Source: UBA2882 sp045542735 (lineage in GTDB: Bacteria; Bacillota; Clostridia; Lachnospirales; Lachnospiraceae). Taken from it: a stretch of 64,000 nt of DNA. A program made the position numbers and the translations under genes. This document shows, one piece after another, positions 1 to 7,036 of this stretch. The stretch is from positions 1-64,000 of the forward strand of contig JAZQLQ010000011.1 in NCBI GenBank assembly GCA_045542735.1, given 5' to 3'. Under the pieces are notes generated by a model, which worked only from the letters and a program-made list of their open reading frames with translations, was not told the origin of the DNA and ran no database searches. How positions within the stretch are numbered: position 1 is the stretch's first letter; every line of letters begins with the position of its first letter.

Positions 1-601
1 CCTTTCCGTGGTCGTTTTTGTTCATTAAATACTCAAACTGGTCTTCTTTGCTCTCACAACCTGCATTGCTTCTTGGTGCAATTCCTAAAGGTTTAAAAAG
101 ATATTCGTTAGCAAAATCAAGCACATTCATACCACTTGTAATTCTGATAATTCCCAAAAGGATTTGAACACCGAGAGTGTGATATCTGAATTCATTAGTG
201 ATACCTTTGCGACCACCCAAAACATCCAATGTTGTCAGTGTCCAATCTTCCGATGTGCAAACCTTTGTCCAAGGTTCGCTCTTTCCCTTATAGGGTGCTG
301 TCATTGTAAGCAAATGTTTAATTGTAACTTTAAATATCGTTTGCTCTCCTCTTTTAGGAGAGTAAGTTCCCTTGTAATAGTCCATCACAAAGTCGACTAC
401 ACTTTTTATCAAACCTTGGTCAATGGCAATCCCTATCAGCAATGATGTTACGGATTTCGTTACACTCATTACATTCATTGTGTCTTCCCTATGAAATCCA
501 TCTCTGTACTCTTCCATTTCAAGTTTGTTATCTTTATAGGCCACAATCTGTTTTATATTTGTATCGTTTTTACTTGAATAAGTATCTAAAACTTTCTTCA
601 T
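1..601 (-). CDS. Beta-lactamase-family serine hydrolase, C-terminus outside window
   Basis: About 200 N-terminal residues are visible; the gene runs off the left edge. The start is the ATG at 601, preceded by an AGGAGG ribosome site about 8 bases upstream. The protein has no signal peptide. It carries the class C beta-lactamase/penicillin-binding-fold nucleophile motif SVTK (Ser46, Lys49). A second active-site segment reads RYHT near residue 140, where YxN is usual. Family members include esterases, D-aminopeptidases and beta-lactamase-like proteins, so substrate cannot be read from sequence. The third (K/H)xG motif is not in the window. It lies downstream of a MATE exporter on the same strand, with a terminator between them, so it is probably a separate transcript. 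Fold assignment is firm; function is open. Confidence 0.85.
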   Translation of the reverse strand, partial: MKKVLDTYSSKNDTNIKQIVAYKDNKLEMEEYRDGFHREDTMNVMSVTKSVTSLLIGIAIDQGLIKSVVDFVMDYYKGTYSPKRGEQTIFKVTIKHLLTMTAPYKGKSEPWTKVCTSEDWTLTTLDVLGGRKGITNEFRYHTLGVQILLGIIRITSGMNVLDFANEYLFKPLGIAPRSNAGCESKEDQFEYLMNKNDHGK

Positions 602-696
602 CAAAACTTCCTCCTGTAAAGCGGTAAAAATCATATTATTTGGACGTCCTGTAATAAGCCTAAGTGAATTAAAAATTAATTTCAATAGTTTTCCAT

Positions 697-731
697 AAAA
701 AAAGATATCTACGTTAATAGACATCTTTTTT
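697..731 (-). terminator. Intrinsic terminator after the MATE exporter
   Basis: Two 13-base arms (AAAAAAGATATCT and AGACATCTTTTTT) enclose an 8-base loop. The single mismatch is an A-C on the plus strand but a G-U pair on the minus strand, so the hairpin fits minus-strand transcription. It ends in a run of U and lies about 90 bases beyond the MATE stop codon. Confidence 0.75.
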
Positions 732-822
732 ATAACACAAATTCTAATTTTTACGCGCTATCAATCTCTTCGCAAAACTGAAAGTTTTGAGCATGTTGTT
801 AGATTTACATTTTCTATTTTTT

Positions 823-2169
823 TCAATGAGAAATATTTTTCTCTACATGAGCTGTATATAGCATAAAGATTACACACAATACAATTTGAACTATGGACGA
901 AGCAGGTGTTGCTAAACCAATATGAAATAAAGTCGCATCCGACAAATTACTCATTAAAAATACCATCGGAACCCTGACGCAGAACGCTCCAACGATTCCC
1001 TGAATCATAACAAAAAATGTTTTTCCACATCCATTATAATATCCTATATAACAAAACAGAATTGCCGTAAAAAATGTATCAATAGCATAGGCTCTTAAAT
1101 AATGGAATGCCTGTTCAATCACTTCCACATCCTTTGTGAAAATATTTGCTAACATGTTACCTTTGAAAAATGTAAAGGAACCTATAAATACAGCAACACC
1201 AAGCGATGTTATAATTCCACACTTCAAAGCTTTTAATGCTCTGTCTTTATATCCTGCTCCTATATTCTGTGCTACAAAAGCTGACATTGCCTGTGAAAAT
1301 GCAGATGGCACTAACATAATAAATGCACATACCTTTTCAGCAACTCCTACACCGGCTGACGCAGTTACATCAATAGAGTTAACGACTGTTTGAATCACCA
1401 TAAATGATACACCTACCAGAAACTCTTGTAACGCTATCGGTGTTCCCAGTCTTAATTCACACAATATCAATGATATGTCAAAACGAATATATTCCCTTTT
1501 AAAAGTAAACGGAAGCGGTTTCTTAACAATTATGAATAAAGAAACCATTACACTAACAGCCTGTGCTAATACAGTTGCCAACGCTGCTCCCATGGCCCCT
1601 AATCCCAAAACTGCCACAAACAACAAATCACCGACAATATTGATTATACATGCGAAAAATACCGTAAACAGAGGTGTTTTTGAATCTCCTATCCCTCTAA
1701 AAACAGCTCCTAACAAATTATATAATCCAATGAATATTGTACCACATCCACAAACCATGATATATTCGCAAGTCTGTACATACGCTTCACTCGGTGCATG
1801 AAGCAGACTTGCTAACTGCTTTGTAAAGATCACCAATAAAATGGATAGAACAACTCCCATTAAAAGAAAAAGCATAATACCGGAGCCGATTGCTTTACCT
1901 GCTTCTTTCTCTTTTTTCTCACCAATTTTCTGTCCTACATATATGGTTACTCCCATAGATAATCCTGTAATTATCATAGTTACTGTTTGCATCAGAAGGC
2001 TTCCTGTGGCAACGCCGGAGACATCTATTGTTTCTGCAAATTGTCCTACAACAAGTAAATCAACAGCACCATAAAGTGACTGTAAAAACATAGCTGCTAA
2101 TACCGGTATTGCAAATTTTATAAGAGAACTTAAGACTCCTCCGCTTGTGAAATTTTTCCTATTATCCAT
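823..2169 (-). CDS. MATE family multidrug efflux transporter
   Basis: The 448-residue protein has about twelve hydrophobic segments in two halves and typical MATE signatures. These include an N-terminal FAIPVLAAMFLQSLYGAVD-type segment and a VVGQF segment early in the first half. MATE proteins expel drugs or metabolites using Na+ or H+ gradients at the cytoplasmic membrane. The start ATG at 2169 has an AGGAGG site 6 bases upstream. The gene has its own promoter at 2281-2309 and a terminator-like hairpin in its leader at 2192-2237, so expression may be conditional. It follows a group of acetyltransferase genes with resistance-like families. Substrate is unknown. A second, only distantly similar MATE gene lies at 44478-45845. 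Confidence 0.93.
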   Translation of the reverse strand: MDNRKNFTSGGVLSSLIKFAIPVLAAMFLQSLYGAVDLLVVGQFAETIDVSGVATGSLLMQTVTMIITGLSMGVTIYVGQKIGEKKEKEAGKAIGSGIMLFLLMGVVLSILLVIFTKQLASLLHAPSEAYVQTCEYIMVCGCGTIFIGLYNLLGAVFRGIGDSKTPLFTVFFACIINIVGDLLFVAVLGLGAMGAALATVLAQAVSVMVSLFIIVKKPLPFTFKREYIRFDISLILCELRLGTPIALQEFLVGVSFMVIQTVVNSIDVTASAGVGVAEKVCAFIMLVPSAFSQAMSAFVAQNIGAGYKDRALKALKCGIITSLGVAVFIGSFTFFKGNMLANIFTKDVEVIEQAFHYLRAYAIDTFFTAILFCYIGYYNGCGKTFFVMIQGIVGAFCVRVPMVFLMSNLSDATLFHIGLATPASSIVQIVLCVIFMLYTAHVEKNISH

Positions 2170-2191
2170 GATTTCCTCCTAAAATCAAAAA

Positions 2192-2237
2192 TGCCGGACA
2201 AGGTAACAGATATTTCAACCTGTAGCCTTATCCAGCA
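2192..2237 (-). terminator. Leader hairpin with U-tract upstream of MATE gene (putative attenuator)
   Basis: Read on the minus strand, TGCTGGATAAGG pairs fully with CCTTGTCCGGCA (two G-U pairs), with ACAG/CTGT continuing the stem. The hairpin is followed at once by five U and then the AGGAGG site of the MATE gene. A terminator placed between promoter and start codon is typical of a riboswitch or attenuator. A second GCTGG segment lies upstream near 2268 and could compete for CCGGC. I cannot match the leader to a known riboswitch class. Confidence 0.6.
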
Positions 2238-2280
2238 TAACATTTCTAACGAATGCTTTGCCCTCCGAGCCAGCAAAAAC

Positions 2281-2309
2281 ATGTTATCACACATTTATTC
2301 TAATTTCAA
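2281..2309 (-). promoter_or_regulatory. Predicted sigma-A promoter for the MATE gene
   Basis: Minus-strand TTGAAA and TAACAT hexamers are spaced 17 bases apart, with an extended -10 TG dinucleotide. Transcription would start around 2270-2275 and give a leader of about 100 bases that contains the 2192-2237 hairpin. Confidence 0.6.
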
Positions 2310-2378
2310 TGAAAACATATACCCTTTCTATTGTTCAACTTCAAATTTGATGAATTGATTACATCAAAATGCCAAGAA

Positions 2379-2978
2379 TTATTTGTTTCCTTTCATTTTC
2401 TTTTTTATATTTGCAATCAAGTCTTTATATCCTAGGCCAAAAATAGCAATCACCGTTCTTTGCATTAATGCAAAACACAAGAACATAATCAATACACCCC
2501 AAGCATATCCTGTACCTTGAACAAGTTGATTTTTAGAAAAAATAATCAATACGCTTACCGATTCCACACACAGAAATAGTGCTGAAACTAAACCTGGGGT
2601 ATATGGTTTTTTCATTTTATGAATCTTGATTCCAACAACATGAATAAAAGCCTCAAACAATCCAAGATAAACCGGGACCAACGCCAATAACGGTGATTGT
2701 GTAAAGAACGGTACAAAGGTAATCACTACCAGCAAAACCACCACCGGAATATGTGACGCATTTTCCTTCTCCTGCGTAACTTCCAGACCGAAGAACTTTG
2801 ACATCAATTTTGCAAAGCCTCCGGGGAAACGTGTTTCCTCCCATTCATGAAGTGTAAACAAAAACATATATCCAATTATTATTCGCTGAATCAAACTAAG
2901 TTGATGATAAAAAACGGCACAACAAGACATTGTGCCAAACATTATGATTGTTAGTATTTCCAAGTAATATTTTTTCAT
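2379..2978 (-). CDS. HXXEE domain-containing membrane protein
   Basis: A 199-residue multi-pass membrane protein carrying the motif LHEWEE near residue 40, the H-x-x-E-E signature that names this family. Further conserved histidines lie in the FIHVVGIKIH segment. The function of the family is unknown; the His/Glu pattern suggests metal binding. A TTG codon 24 bases further upstream opens the same frame, but the ATG at 2978 is preceded by an AAGAGG ribosome site and is preferred. It is the last gene of a tight five-gene unit, 29 bases after the CatA-like gene. A weak hairpin (TTTGATG/CATCAAA, 2346-2368) follows its stop. Confidence 0.85.
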   Translation of the reverse strand: MKKYYLEILTIIMFGTMSCCAVFYHQLSLIQRIIIGYMFLFTLHEWEETRFPGGFAKLMSKFFGLEVTQEKENASHIPVVVLLVVITFVPFFTQSPLLALVPVYLGLFEAFIHVVGIKIHKMKKPYTPGLVSALFLCVESVSVLIIFSKNQLVQGTGYAWGVLIMFLCFALMQRTVIAIFGLGYKDLIANIKKKMKGNK

Positions 2979-3007
2979 ATAATACCTCTTAAGCAACTTC
3001 AAGTTTT

Positions 3008-3631
3008 CTATTTCAAACTATTAATTTCCTTTTGTAAATTTGCTAAAAATCTGCCTGCATGAGCACCATCCATCTGCGTATGGTGAAACTGAAAAGAAAG
3101 TGTAAGATAATACTTAAACCATTTCTTTTTGTATCTTCCCCAAATGATAAATGGATTATTAAAAATGCCACTGTTCATACCCACAGCACCATCAATTTCT
3201 GTATCTATAATTGCCGATGTTCCTATTACCATACTATCATTTGACAAGTCTCTATCTTGACAGTTTTCTGCAACCCACGAAGTATATTTTAAATATTCCT
3301 TATTGTATTCATTTAACTCTTCCACATACAAAATGTCACAAGAACTTACTTCCCCATTTTTATTTTTCACAATCGTATTAACTGCAATCGTATCATATTG
3401 CATAAGCTTATCACCAACAGGAAGTATGTAAAACTCTTTTATACTTACAGCAGCTTTTCCTATGCAATAATCCAAAAGCATATTAAATTTCAAACGTCTT
3501 CTTTTACTGACTTTAATTAGATTTGTTACATCCAAAGTCTTAAAAAAAGTTACCATAGGATTTGGTGCTTTCATCCAAAATTCATATGCCATAGCTCTTG
3601 TAGTATCTTTCGGTTGAATTTCTTTTGCCAT
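3008..3631 (-). CDS. CatA-like O-acetyltransferase
   Basis: A 207-residue protein of the chloramphenicol acetyltransferase fold. The active-site signature HHTQMDG near the C-terminus matches the HHxxxDG motif that holds the catalytic histidine, and the length is close to classic type A enzymes (about 215). It would transfer acetyl from acetyl-CoA to a hydroxyl acceptor. The divergence of the rest of the protein means chloramphenicol resistance cannot be claimed. The frame is open to 3646, but GGAGG at 3636-3640 points to the ATG at 3631. It lies 23 bases downstream of the RsgA gene and 29 upstream of the HXXEE gene, in an operon with two GNAT enzymes. Confidence 0.88.
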   Translation of the reverse strand: MAKEIQPKDTTRAMAYEFWMKAPNPMVTFFKTLDVTNLIKVSKRRRLKFNMLLDYCIGKAAVSIKEFYILPVGDKLMQYDTIAVNTIVKNKNGEVSSCDILYVEELNEYNKEYLKYTSWVAENCQDRDLSNDSMVIGTSAIIDTEIDGAVGMNSGIFNNPFIIWGRYKKKWFKYYLTLSFQFHHTQMDGAHAGRFLANLQKEINSLK

Positions 3632-3654
3632 TATATCCTCCATCAACTTCTAAT

Positions 3655-4695
3655 TTATCGCTTCCTATTGCTTTTGTTATATTTTGCAATCTCCTTAAAT
3701 TTCTTCTCTTTGCTAAGTAAATAACTCTGGCTATCTGAAGCATACTCATTTTCTGTCTTTAATTTCATATAAGACAACCAACGCTCATTTGATAGTTCAC
3801 CGTTCTCTAATGCTTTTCTGATTGCGCACCCCGGTTCTGTATTGTGTGTACAATCACTATATTTGCACTGTTCTATAAGGACTTCTATTTCTTCAAATGC
3901 CTGACTAATACCGGCTTCACTATCTATCATTCCCAGTTCACGCATTCCCGGGGTATCAATCACCATTCCGCCATCCGGCAAAAGAATCAATTCACGATGT
4001 GTGGTGGTATGTCTCCCCTTATCATCATTGCGAAGACCACCGGTATCTTGTTTTTGCACGCCCAGCAAACAATTGATCAATGTCGATTTGCCAACACCGG
4101 ATGATCCTATAAATGCAATGGTTTTGCCTTCGCCAATATACGGTCTGATATCATCATACCCTTTCTCATCCTGTGCGGTCGTTACCACTACATCCACGCC
4201 AAAGGCCACTGTCGATACTTGGGCTAATTTTTCTTCTAAATCTGTACACAGATCAGCTTTTGTCAGAACAATAACCGGTGTAGCTCCACTATCCCATGCA
4301 ATCGAAACATACCTCTCTAACCGTCGAAGATTAAAGTCATTATTTAGTGACATACAGATGAAAATGATATCTATATTTGTAGCAACAACCTGCTCCTTAT
4401 ATGCACTTCCTGCAGCTTTTCGGATAATACTGCTTTTGCGATGCAAGACATGGTGAATAACAGCATTTCCACCTTCATCATTCCAATCAACCATTACAAA
4501 ATCGCCAACTGCCGGATAATCCGACACACGTTCCGCATGATACCGGAACTTTCCCGATACTTCTGCCAGTTTCTCACCGTATGTTGATACTATTTGATAT
4601 ATACCCTTTTCCTGAGATAAAATTCTCCCCACTGTATACTCCGGATACATGGTTGCCAGGGCAGCAAACCGATCTGTTAAACCATATTTTTTCAT
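3655..4695 (-). CDS. rsgA: Ribosome small-subunit-dependent GTPase A (RsgA)
   Basis: A circularly permuted GTPase of 346 residues. The order is an N-terminal OB-fold, then TKAD (G4), GSSGVGKST (G1, P-loop) and DTPG (G3), and a C-terminal zinc knuckle with CKYSDCTHNTEPGC. RsgA checks late 30S subunit assembly and hydrolyses GTP on the small subunit. In Firmicutes rsgA usually sits beside prpC-prkC-rpe. Here it lies between a GNAT gene (34 bases upstream) and a CatA-like gene (23 bases downstream), so it may be a second copy recruited to an accessory operon. The rest of the genome would settle this. Family assignment is very firm. Confidence 0.95.
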   Translation of the reverse strand: MKKYGLTDRFAALATMYPEYTVGRILSQEKGIYQIVSTYGEKLAEVSGKFRYHAERVSDYPAVGDFVMVDWNDEGGNAVIHHVLHRKSSIIRKAAGSAYKEQVVATNIDIIFICMSLNNDFNLRRLERYVSIAWDSGATPVIVLTKADLCTDLEEKLAQVSTVAFGVDVVVTTAQDEKGYDDIRPYIGEGKTIAFIGSSGVGKSTLINCLLGVQKQDTGGLRNDDKGRHTTTHRELILLPDGGMVIDTPGMRELGMIDSEAGISQAFEEIEVLIEQCKYSDCTHNTEPGCAIRKALENGELSNERWLSYMKLKTENEYASDSQSYLLSKEKKFKEIAKYNKSNRKR

Positions 4696-4729
4696 ATCAA
4701 TAATCCTATTCTTTCGCCTTAGTATACTC

Positions 4730-5545
4730 TTAATTTTTCAGAAGGTTTTTAAACGTCTTTGTTATCATTGATTCACCTTTATGATTCCAAATAAACTGTA
4801 CATCGCTTCCTTTTTCCGGCTTCTCATTTAAACCATCGGCTAGTTTTGCAGGAATCAGCAATTCCCAATATCTAACTTGATAAATATCTCCTTCTACAGC
4901 TTCTACAACACCTAAATGCTGCTCAAAAATCTGCATAAATCCTTCTTGGACCTTTACCTTACGATACGTCGGAAATTCTTGATTGATTTTCTCAAGCCTC
5001 TCTTCATCTCCTAATTGTTCGAAATCAGAACTTTCTATTAATTTTCCTTTTATATTTGAAAAATCCTGATTTAGCGGCAAATACATTAATGCATCAAAGG
5101 TGTTCCCCTCTGCATCTGTAATACCATACTTCGCTCCACGCTCAAAACCAAATCTGGGATAGTAATTAGGTTCTCCCATTAGCGCAATACCCGCTACACC
5201 TGCTTCTTTCGCCAATTTAATTGTCTCTCTCATAAGAGCTCCACCAATGTCATTGCCTTCTAACGTGGGCTCAACAGCTAATGGTCCAAATGTTGCAATC
5301 TCATGTTTGACATCTCCGTCAACAATCCATGCTTTTGTATAATAGATTGCTCCTACAATTTTTCCATCCAACTCAGCCACACGACTTATTTCCGGAATAT
5401 AATCTTCCGATTCTCTTATAATGCGAATCAAAAAATGTTCCGAACAAGCAGGAAAATACTTGTTCCAAAAGCTACGCATTGTCATATGCTCTGTTTCCAT
5501 ATAATCTGCAGGTGTTTCCGGTCTAATAATTAAATTTTCTAACAT
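4730..5545 (-). CDS. GNAT family N-acetyltransferase with C-terminal extension
   Basis: The 271-residue protein has an N-terminal GNAT domain (residues about 5-155). The strand IATFGPLAVEP is followed by the acetyl-CoA loop EGNDIGGALM, and YYPRFGFE closes the fold, as in YhbS-like acetyltransferases. The C-terminal about 110 residues have no obvious domain. The frame opens at 5560, but GGAGG just upstream places the start at the ATG at 5545. It is the second gene of the unit, 39 bases after the first GNAT gene. The acceptor is unknown; small amines, drugs or proteins are all possible. Confidence 0.88.
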   Translation of the reverse strand: MLENLIIRPETPADYMETEHMTMRSFWNKYFPACSEHFLIRIIRESEDYIPEISRVAELDGKIVGAIYYTKAWIVDGDVKHEIATFGPLAVEPTLEGNDIGGALMRETIKLAKEAGVAGIALMGEPNYYPRFGFERGAKYGITDAEGNTFDALMYLPLNQDFSNIKGKLIESSDFEQLGDEERLEKINQEFPTYRKVKVQEGFMQIFEQHLGVVEAVEGDIYQVRYWELLIPAKLADGLNEKPEKGSDVQFIWNHKGESMITKTFKNLLKN

Positions 5546-5584
5546 CTCTATTTCCTCCATAAACTTTAAAATTCATAACTAACA

Positions 5585-6049
5585 TTACTCACCTTGCGGT
5601 ACATTTTCATCCAAACTCTTATTGCGGTAATTTAAGTTTGTACGCAGTGAATATCCTTGTTCTTCCCAAAAAACGTTTGCCGCGTCATTGTCTTTGAAAA
5701 CCAATCCAAACACTTTGGTAATACCTTCTTTACGCAGGGCTTCTTCTGCTCTCTGGACGAGCACGCGCGCTACTCCTTGACGGCGAAAATCCGGATCAAT
5801 GCATAAATGATGCACAATTGCCCGTCTGCCATCATGACCGGTAAGTATAACACCAACAATCTTCTCACCAATCTCTTCATTCACATATGCCAAAAAGCAA
5901 GTTGTCGGATTACGCTTTAAGTATCGTTCAATGCCCTCTTTCGTATCATCCACTGGATTCATTGCACGCCTTGATTGCTCCGTACTGTCCCAAAGCTGAT
6001 ATATTCCATCATAATCTTCGATTACCACATTTCTGATTTTAATATCCAT
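5585..6049 (-). CDS. GNAT family N-acetyltransferase
   Basis: A compact 154-residue GNAT enzyme. The acetyl-CoA signature is LCIDPDFRRQGVARVLV (R/Q-x-x-G-V/A) and the closing motif is AANVFWEEQGY. Such proteins acetylate amino groups of small molecules or protein termini. The start chosen is the ATG at 6049, with a GGGAG site upstream; a TTG two codons earlier is the alternative. It is the first gene of the five-gene unit, preceded by a terminator at 6091-6131 only about 40 bases from the start. Its expression is therefore likely to depend on read-through of that terminator. Acceptor unknown. Confidence 0.88.
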   Translation of the reverse strand: MDIKIRNVVIEDYDGIYQLWDSTEQSRRAMNPVDDTKEGIERYLKRNPTTCFLAYVNEEIGEKIVGVILTGHDGRRAIVHHLCIDPDFRRQGVARVLVQRAEEALRKEGITKVFGLVFKDNDAANVFWEEQGYSLRTNLNYRNKSLDENVPQGE

Positions 6050-6090
6050 AATCAAATGCTCCCTTTATTTGAATTGTCACTGGTGTAAAT

Positions 6091-6131
6091 AAAAACCCTC
6101 CCTGTACTTTGACGAGATAGGGAAGGTTTTT
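6091..6131 (-). terminator. Leader terminator (attenuator) before the GNAT/RsgA/CAT operon
   Basis: Minus-strand AAAAACCTTCCC and GGGAGGGTTTTT form a 12-base-pair stem with one G-U pair, which would be an A-C mismatch on the other strand. The stem ends in U and lies between promoter and first gene. It begins 4-5 bases after the stop codon of a 14-codon leader ORF. Confidence 0.7.
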
Positions 6132-6134
6132 GTT

Positions 6135-6179
6135 TTAAACTTTTCTCAAAAGGTCAACCACACCTGTGGCGATTGCCAT
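6135..6179 (-). CDS. 14-residue leader peptide (putative uORF)
   Basis: The ORF reads MAIATGVVDLLRKV followed by TAA. It lies immediately upstream of an intrinsic terminator and downstream of a good promoter. The predicted transcript would begin only about 3-5 bases before the AUG, so translation would be leaderless; no Shine-Dalgarno is present. Short peptides placed this way before drug-resistance genes commonly act as ribosome-stalling sensors. The reading frame is certain; translation and function are inference. The coding sequence itself holds two small hairpins (CCACAGGTGTGG and CTTTTGAGAAAAG). Confidence 0.45.
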   Translation of the reverse strand: MAIATGVVDLLRKV

Positions 6180-6189
6180 TTCTGATTTC

Positions 6190-6217
6190 ATTATAACAAG
6201 GATTGTGCGGTTGTAAA
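6190..6217 (-). promoter_or_regulatory. Predicted sigma-A promoter of the GNAT/RsgA/CAT operon
   Basis: Minus-strand TTTACA and a perfect TATAAT are spaced 16 bases apart. Initiation is expected near 6182-6184, directly before the leader ORF. Confidence 0.65.
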
Positions 6218-6242
6218 AGAATTGTAAATTACTTTTTACAAC
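6210..6242. repeat. Inverted repeat over the -35 region (possible operator)
   Basis: GTTGTAAAA at 6210-6218 is mirrored by TTTTACAAC at 6234-6242. A further TTGTAAA lies at 6222-6228, giving an inner pair with a 6-base spacer. The repeat covers the -35 element of the promoter at 6190-6217. The rest of the 6056-6420 gap (6243-6420) is AT-rich and shows nothing I can name. Confidence 0.45.
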
Positions 6243-6420
6243 ATTCCCCTTTTTATATATTCTGTTCTATCCCCTGGTATTTTTCATAAATAATTGTTAA
6301 GTCCATCTCTTTTGTTTTTTGTAAATATTAGGGTACAACTGCTTTGTTTTTTCTAAATTTTGAACACTTCTATAATACTGTAAATTGCATTTCTTCTTTA
6401 AAACAGTCTCATATAAATAT

Positions 6421-6999
6421 TTAACTAATTCGCATTTTTGTATTTAAATCAAGTTCCTTAATCAACTTATTTGTAGCTTTTTGTATTTCACCTTTATTCT
6501 CTTCATAATCCGTTATCCGCATTCTAAACCAAAATTCTGGATTTACACAAACTCCCGTAACATCAAATTTTATTTGTGTTGCCAATAACACATATAGCGC
6601 CGCCAACCGATGCTTATCTAAATTATCCACATTTCCACCAGCTGCATAATTTTCCTTTTGCATTAATGCGACAATTTCAATTGCTTTTTCAGAACCATAC
6701 GAATAAATTCCATTCATCATTTTCTTAAACTTCTCAGATTCTTTAGCATTTTCTTCATTATTCGTTTCTCCCATCAATCTATCCATTAATTCAAGAACAT
6801 CAAAAGGAATCGCTGACATTTTTTCTAATGCTATGTTATCACGTTGCTTAAGTAATTCATTTTTAAAACTCTTGCGCATAGACATATTCGTAACAATAAA
6901 TCCTATTATTGATATTACTCCCGTAATTAGCGCAGTTATTACAGTTCCTTTTAAATCATCACTCATTCCTGCTGAACTAGTAGATAATAACAACAACAT
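6421..6999 (-). CDS. Small membrane-anchored protein of unknown function
   Basis: I do not recognise this 192-residue protein. One transmembrane segment lies at about residues 18-39, followed by a basic stretch and then a mostly helical soluble part, with no cysteine pairs or catalytic motif visible. The start at 6999 has a clear AAGGAG site. It lies 37 bases after the stop of the 815-residue zinc-module protein on the same strand, so the two are probably co-transcribed. A membrane-tethered partner next to a nuclease-like protein resembles the layout of some defence or mobile modules, but that is only an analogy. Confidence 0.75.
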   Translation of the reverse strand: MLLLLSTSSAGMSDDLKGTVITALITGVISIIGFIVTNMSMRKSFKNELLKQRDNIALEKMSAIPFDVLELMDRLMGETNNEENAKESEKFKKMMNGIYSYGSEKAIEIVALMQKENYAAGGNVDNLDKHRLAALYVLLATQIKFDVTGVCVNPEFWFRMRITDYEENKGEIQKATNKLIKELDLNTKMRIS

Positions 7000-7036
7000 A
7001 TTTTTTCTCCTTTATTAGTGTATCGTAAACATACTT

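Noticed and set aside
1136..2074. Plus-strand ORFs opposite the MATE gene
   Set aside because: They are shadow frames of a well-supported minus-strand membrane protein and lack ribosome sites.
2192..2309. c-di-GMP riboswitch in the MATE leader (GGGCAAAGC resembles part of the GEMM consensus)
   Set aside because: The paired helices and the tetraloop/receptor arrangement of the class I aptamer could not be built from the sequence.
3008..3631. Chloramphenicol resistance gene
   Set aside because: The catalytic HHxxxDG motif is present, but the rest is too divergent to claim this substrate; labelled CatA-like only.
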